A DNA stretch of 25,038 nucleotides, taken from IMG/VR virus record IMGVR_UViG_3300047564_002836, positions 1 through 25,038 of that record; one strand, written 5' to 3'. Origin of the DNA: a virus. A program made the translations under genes and the position numbers. This document shows, one piece after another, positions 24,101-25,038 of this stretch. Every line of letters begins with the position of its first letter. Position 1 is the first letter of the stretch. The notes under the pieces are model-generated. The model searched no databases, was not told where the DNA came from, and worked only from the letters and a program-made list of their open reading frames with translations.

Positions 24101-25038
24101 AGATACCAACATGAAGGTGCATTAAAAGGATATGTTTATTGGGATGGTAGTGGATTTGGATTACTCAACTCATCGGGTAACTGGCAACTTCGTATGGATC
24201 CTGGTAATGGAAATATGGAGTTTTATCGTGTTACTTATCTGAACGATTCAAGAGCATACATTTGGTACGATAGAGATGATACGAATTGGTATTCCGACCC
24301 TAATGCTAATTCTAACTTTGCAAGATTTACTCAAAGAACCCATGCTTCAATGAATAGGGGTTACCATTGGATTACTCAAAGAGGTGATTACACTGGTGAT
24401 GTAAACTATTGGACTGGTACTTTTGGATGGGGAACATCTGCTGGAACATGGGCAAATGCTTGGAAAGCTGGTTTTTCTGGTTGGGATATTTGGGGAGGTG
24501 GTACTGACCACCCACAAGGTGGTGGATATGTTCACGCTCAAGGTATCGTATCCGGTCAACACTACGCAACTTCCGATGGCGGTGCCGCATATGGTTGGAT
24601 GATGGTAGGTGCTCACGATGCTGGAAACCGTTGGTGGTTGAGAGGTAAGTGGGGAGGAACTACTCGTCCTTGGGTTGAAATGATTACTACCGATAACATT
24701 GGTTCACAAGATGTAAACACATCTCAGTTTTTAAGACAATTTAATGTTGTTTATGGTGATAACTGGAATGATGTTTACACTGCTAGCGTATTAAGATTTG
24801 GACAAGGACACAACATTAGTGGAGCAAACGGACCGCAAGCAATAGGTGCATACACATATGGTTCATACATGTCATTCAGATTTTTGGGAAGTTCAATGTT
24901 CCAATTCTGGATGCCTGAAAACTCATTCAATGGTGAACGTACTGGTGCCATCCACTACCGAAGTGGTTGGAACGGAAGCTGGAGTAACTGGTATAGATTA
25001 CTTTGGTTAAGGCCAGACCATACCGATGGTAATGGTAA
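15200..25038 (+). CDS. Second giant modular tail fibre (5' part, runs off the right edge)
   Basis: The frame opens at ATG 15200 (MSIGKSPNGLNQISASKIEL) and stays open to the last base, giving 3279 residues without a stop. Modules: one shaft-type unit (KSGSVEAVLSPNKGLEV, YISSSVLFSSGSNKLGD; about 110-250); a Gly-rich rod (262-670); the TTDNGV junction; a LNIGDNIITLNADVTGTP and WNESTDRWYADNTL module; three NQNVRTTDNVTF repeats; then 16 copies of a RAPIFYDSADTGYYVDP-like motif separated by beta-rich segments; and, at the edge, HYRSGWNGSWSNWYRLLW, like knob regions of tail fibres. I saw no cysteine in the visible part. It most likely encodes a distal host-binding fibre. Fibres with the RTTD motif often end in a self-cleaving chaperone domain (Peptidase_S74), but the true C-terminus is outside the window. 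The ATG has no clear ribosome site (TTCTGATTG before it). Confidence 0.85.
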   Translation, partial: MSIGKSPNGLNQISASKIELFVSGSSVVGFTSESVNIVGKVSASAVQTYEIGTPQSQTLDIKSNTKITGSLNVSSSLNAATAFISGTVSASFFKGDGSQIFNIPASAIGDIDRLKSGSVEAVLSPNKGLEVKTGVTVKDFLIVTGSSQLKGNVRAEDGVAVTGSLGVSGNANIVGNLNVGGKITATEIHTTYISSSVLFSSGSNKLGDNVLDIQQITGSLRISGSVFVDGNTIPTDETTNEVLVINQTTGRISRRFAAATSGTSGTSGSSGSSGSSGSSGSGGTSGSGGTSGSGGTSGTSGSGGTSGSGGTSGSSGSSGTSGSGGSSGTSGSGGSSGTSGSGGSSGTTGTGGTSGSGGTSGSGGSSGTTGSAGTSGSGGTSGSGGTSGTGGSAGTSGSGGTSGSTGTAGSSGSGGTSGTGGTSGSGGTSGSGGTSGITGAGGTAGTSGSGGTSGTSGSGGTSGTSGSGGTSGVSGAGGSVGTSGTSGSGGTSGTSGSGGTSGSGGTSGSGGTSGTSSTAGTGGTAGTSGSGGTSGTSGSGGTSGTNGTAGSGGTTGSAGTSGSGGTTGSAGTSGSGGTSATAGSGGTSGTGGTSGTGGSSGTRGTAGSGGTSGTGGTSGTGGTSGSGGSSGTAGTAGSGGTSGTSGSGGTSGTSGSGGTSGSGGTSGTSGLLSLTGTTDNGVITLNGTAPNATVEQNLTFNGTLLTVTGNATITGDLTVSGTTTYINTTTLNIGDNIITLNADVTGTPSQNAGIEIERGTSANVSFYWNESTDRWYADNTLEVNGNVILSGTIDTGQGATEVYLMNQNIRTTDNVQFSTVNASNFRDGTGTYNVNLGSGGSEGRGLVAGYSGGSYGGIGYNIRHTGTGATYTSPLGDTATYLLFNQGFTFYNDGGTTAGRTTSLTQIGRLDNVGTFTIPGNLVAAQVNTGQGLTEVYLMDQNVRTTDGVTFATVNTGQGANELYAMNQNVRTTDNVTFANITGNNFILPQNPVGTTYGNGVSTTPSYMISQTVGDNDGWRLYGETSTTNAVRMVFELVDDIETAFTDQWVFRNKQTYSSYTARNEFQISGDGDAQARSSMRAPIFYDSADTNYYIDANSNSRLVNLGLGGVTPDLRLSVSGDIHMSGYIYQGGTAGVVNSWGSRTLVSSGNYVSNARSFRFDNVGYGSTWALDINSSGNVIASVDMRAPIFYDQNNTGYYLDPNGTSNLVNADFNGTVTLRSGNELRFYTSAGSLRGYIQATDTDDNHLIIATSGGEDIVFKDGGVAGSVNMVIRGNGTVQAYDDFRAPIFYDSADTGYYANLNGFSQQRWLRLLGDWASSGVHSETLTIRGTYPSITLRATNGSQPVWLFHNDAGSTLYFYNQQGSVDGESWDWRGYVNNNGTVGARTDMRAPIYYDSADTGYYVDLNTTGTAGRFRGEILIGPNTSGRYTRIGGNGGATDEATLSSSNGNLHIDSKMGNGLYLNHYSNGDIYMNNGGGYAFSYTSLRAPIFYNYSDTAYYLDADSYSRLNRIVLNQARVDSSRYPIGHTDVGEAIFEFDPTWTNDQLQAYFNSGNVSWVADSSAPGGYAISIAGAVNVGGVYGSGFPYIAVDQDDVFYMEVWIKSVSGTNTHYMGSIDFNHNFSSLGGNPGSFGYWVMSNSNPGSSWTKYSGYIGGFGNSTGQFETGTKYWTPQALFNYTGGGTSYISGWKVIKVNVPGNRTFRGNVTAPIYYDSNQTYFGDFGSEIRMPYANGGTMRFRTNTHWDSQSGIDLIGGAGEFRMSSDSGNLNLRIDGWIIGYDYVQSLGAVYGTIYYDQNDTSYYGDFNSQSRLNTLRTAGYVVVGGTFENNAYNSTTGARLMFGGGDGDAQSNYYIGTNLNNYNGNYNKLDLRWHTGIRMGAQPSYGGIRIFNNEDLDSRIASFGETDANVRIDNILYVFGDARAPIFYDYNDTTYRVDPNGNSTLVNTFASRYFTLYNNFGDTINNAPWYGLGGSNIGGPFGGLMVQVAGYYGLRLRSANVILELDSPNYSTSWAWFSAPVAVNNQIRAHSFYDYNDTAYYLDPNSTSVLNYTRLRNLYDWEERRYTSPQGGTYTTSTSSITGAIQIFLPADRRRSYTMLRLTVKVYEYNTGNSHTFNVGGYNYGDGQWYNVFATQLTDGGKGQLLVRFGDNGSRQWITIGEAGTGWTYPQVHITDVQVGYSGFSTNWGQDWVVDFGSIPGGQNQSRSASLILTSNNASNFAFPMYATIYYDANNTAYYGDFASTSRINAIVYDNLYWAGDQTYGFIGRNVYADTVNGRGGDPLELNYYDGGDVYIGPGGGNKNLRANLYYDYADTGYYVDPNSTTQLHYVLANNWFRAQNDTGFYFQTYGYGIWSAHSAGNGYGNVATYGTGRNGWSGYGIGSRWVLMSTGGDNIGIHDNNRTWMYYWDGGYHRFNYGYVQAEGSMRAPLFYDSNDTNYYVDPTGNSRLSHGRFTGSGGYYSLLLGPDTLSTNGSTSVYPDSDRYGLVLNAPYYPHLYINAYADNGNTTHGAVLSMTGNLTSGGYRRFVMGIANRNPNEMSFGWHDNNYNPHYGVGINWSYPASVWYDTSHNWYTRGSVYTYQVYDRDDTSYYVNPQGTSVLNYLYTRRIEFFYPGGDSGLGTQAYAIYQEQGGWSYPYPDLRIAYHVGIKLGANSSYQGIRFYTDYDMSGQVMSVNNGSDPLGGGNVYVNSSLQAGSSLRAPIFYDSNDTGYFANPNGRSRLVEIDYGDGSYYFRGGSWGWRHQTPSGYIEFGPANSSHAHIYTDRSNFYYNVDDSYLNGRRIIMENRWVGNTYYGTGGDVYATIWYDANNSGYYSDPASTSRLNAISANNIYINPGYMLYGDPGGWTGEYYKIQWHSSHLYAQVYGNGYFIMRYGSDGLESHQFARDGNYWNRYMGWMSNYINQNVRTDAGPTFQEVYTNGWFRNNNNNQGLYNQANGNHWSSDATYWKAGNNNSGAGGIQLRYQHEGALKGYVYWDGSGFGLLNSSGNWQLRMDPGNGNMEFYRVTYLNDSRAYIWYDRDDTNWYSDPNANSNFARFTQRTHASMNRGYHWITQRGDYTGDVNYWTGTFGWGTSAGTWANAWKAGFSGWDIWGGGTDHPQGGGYVHAQGIVSGQHYATSDGGAAYGWMMVGAHDAGNRWWLRGKWGGTTRPWVEMITTDNIGSQDVNTSQFLRQFNVVYGDNWNDVYTASVLRFGQGHNISGANGPQAIGAYTYGSYMSFRFLGSSMFQFWMPENSFNGERTGAIHYRSGWNGSWSNWYRLLWLRPDHTDGNG
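15983..17209 (+). repeat. 409-residue Gly-rich triplet rod of the second fibre
   Basis: Residues 262-670 keep Gly at every third position but differ from the first rod: hexads such as GTSGSG and GGTSGTSGSGG dominate, so many triplets are G-S-G. There are no FF breaks and no proline was seen. Register-keeping Gly replacements occur (GTSSTAG, GTSATAG) and one charged residue, Arg in GTRGTAG. It ends at LLSLTGTTDNG, the same kind of junction as the first fibre. Confidence 0.9.
17216..17560 (+). other. Junction and LNIGDNIITLNADVTGTP module
   Basis: After the rod come GTTDNGVITLNGTAPNATVE and NLTFNGTLLTVTG, parallel to the first fibre's post-rod segment. TYINTTTLNIGDNIITLNAD, GIEIERGTSANVSFYWNES and TDRWYADNTL follow. 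The latter pattern recurs, from memory, in many marine phage structural proteins and is used here as family evidence. Confidence 0.7.
17575..18140 (+). repeat. Three GQGxxEVYxMxQNVRTTDxVxF repeats
   Basis: Copies begin near 17584, 17989 and 18067, the last two almost adjacent. A fourth, diverged copy (YINQNVRTDAGPTF) lies near 23920. The QN(V/I)RTTD pattern is common in fibres that carry modular distal domains. Confidence 0.75.
19772..20297 (+). other. Possible carbohydrate-binding jelly-roll domain in the fibre
   Basis: Residues about 1525-1700 of the second fibre sit in the long 663-base gap between two RAPIFYD copies. The stretch has AIFEFDPTWTNDQ, DDVFYMEVWIKSV, SSWTKYSGYIGGF and QALFNYTGGGTSYISGWKVI. 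This strand order, with a W-T-K-Y and an N-Y-x-G-G-x-x-Y-I-x-x-W close, resembles CBM-type jelly rolls seen in some fibres. Assignment is by pattern only. Confidence 0.45.
21383..21820 (+). other. Fibre domain with ITGAIQIFLP and GGYNYGDGQWYN
   Basis: Residues about 2062-2207, inside the 594-base gap. It has SSITGAIQIFLPADRRRSYT, KVYEYNTGNSHTFNVGGYNY, WYNVFATQL, VRFGDNGSRQWITIGEAG, and PQVHITDVQVGYSGF. From memory this combination (GA-I-x-L-P, V-Y-E-Y, GGY-Y, R-F-G-x-D/N-G, I-G-E, Y-P-Q-V) is a recurrent module of marine phage tail fibres. Function unknown; receptor binding is likely but not shown. Confidence 0.6.

Larger units (their letters stand above)
18440..24330 (+). repeat. 16 spaced copies of the RAPIFYD-DTGYY motif
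   Basis: Copies start near 18440, 18758, 19058, 19373, 19664, 20327, 20573, 20972, 21287, 21881, 22121, 22487, 22949, 23309, 23615 and 24251. The consensus is (L/M)RAPIFYDxxDTxYY(V/L)D, then PNxxSRL. Several adjacent copies are 291-318 bases apart (about 100 residues). Three spacings are near double (663, 594, 636) and contain other sequence. The motif is familiar from marine T4-like phage fibres; its structural role is unknown to me. Confidence 0.85.

Overview
The window looks like part of the late structural region of a large tailed phage, probably a marine T4-like myovirus or an uncultivated relative. This rests on recognisable families: a protein with repeats around YNEASCSRD and a terminal GRTFSKSLFSLVTP motif, T-G-S-F-T-G-S-F type fibre repeats, a LNIGDNIITLNADVTGTP module, many RAPIFYDSADTGYY repeats, and a small Phage_tail_APC-like chaperone. 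The host is not identifiable from these genes. The DNA is AT-rich (roughly 38-40% GC by eye). Several starts lack a clear Shine-Dalgarno sequence, so I do not name a host.

All eight coding regions are on the + strand and tightly packed; the largest gap is under 60 bases. Layout: (1) 1-1296, C-terminal part of a virion structural protein with three helical repeats, cut by the left edge; (2) 1325-2200, a beta-rich structural protein with a helical insert; (3) 2256-13118, a 3620-residue fibre protein made of GSFTG repeats, about 24 beta-repeat units with one cupredoxin-like domain set among them, a 1147-residue Gly-X-Y rod and a C-terminal beta domain; (4) 13136-14026, a PKD-like domain plus BspA-like leucine-rich repeats; (5) 14029-14475, a tail assembly chaperone-like protein; (6) 14516-14845, a short GSFTG protein; (7) 14856-15188, a short relative of gene 2; (8) 15200 to beyond the right edge, a second giant fibre (3279 residues visible) with its own 409-residue Gly-rich rod and 16 spaced copies of a D-T-G-Y-Y motif. 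The two giant genes cover about 83% of the window.

The set reads as two related fibre cassettes. In each, a small beta-domain protein precedes a giant fibre built as an N-terminal beta-repeat region, a Gly-rich rod, a shared TTDNGV junction and distal domains. An adhesin-like leucine-rich-repeat protein and an assembly chaperone lie between them. The products probably form or decorate long tail fibres that contact the host. No replication, capsid, packaging or lysis gene is visible, and I saw no tRNA, CRISPR array or insertion sequence.

The points most worth follow-up are: the cupredoxin-like domain whose ligand-type cysteine is the only Cys I found in a 3620-residue fibre; the proline-free Gly-X-Y rod with an aromatic break about every 37 residues; and the near absence of the tetramers GATC and TCGA, the former accommodated by synonymous Asp codons.
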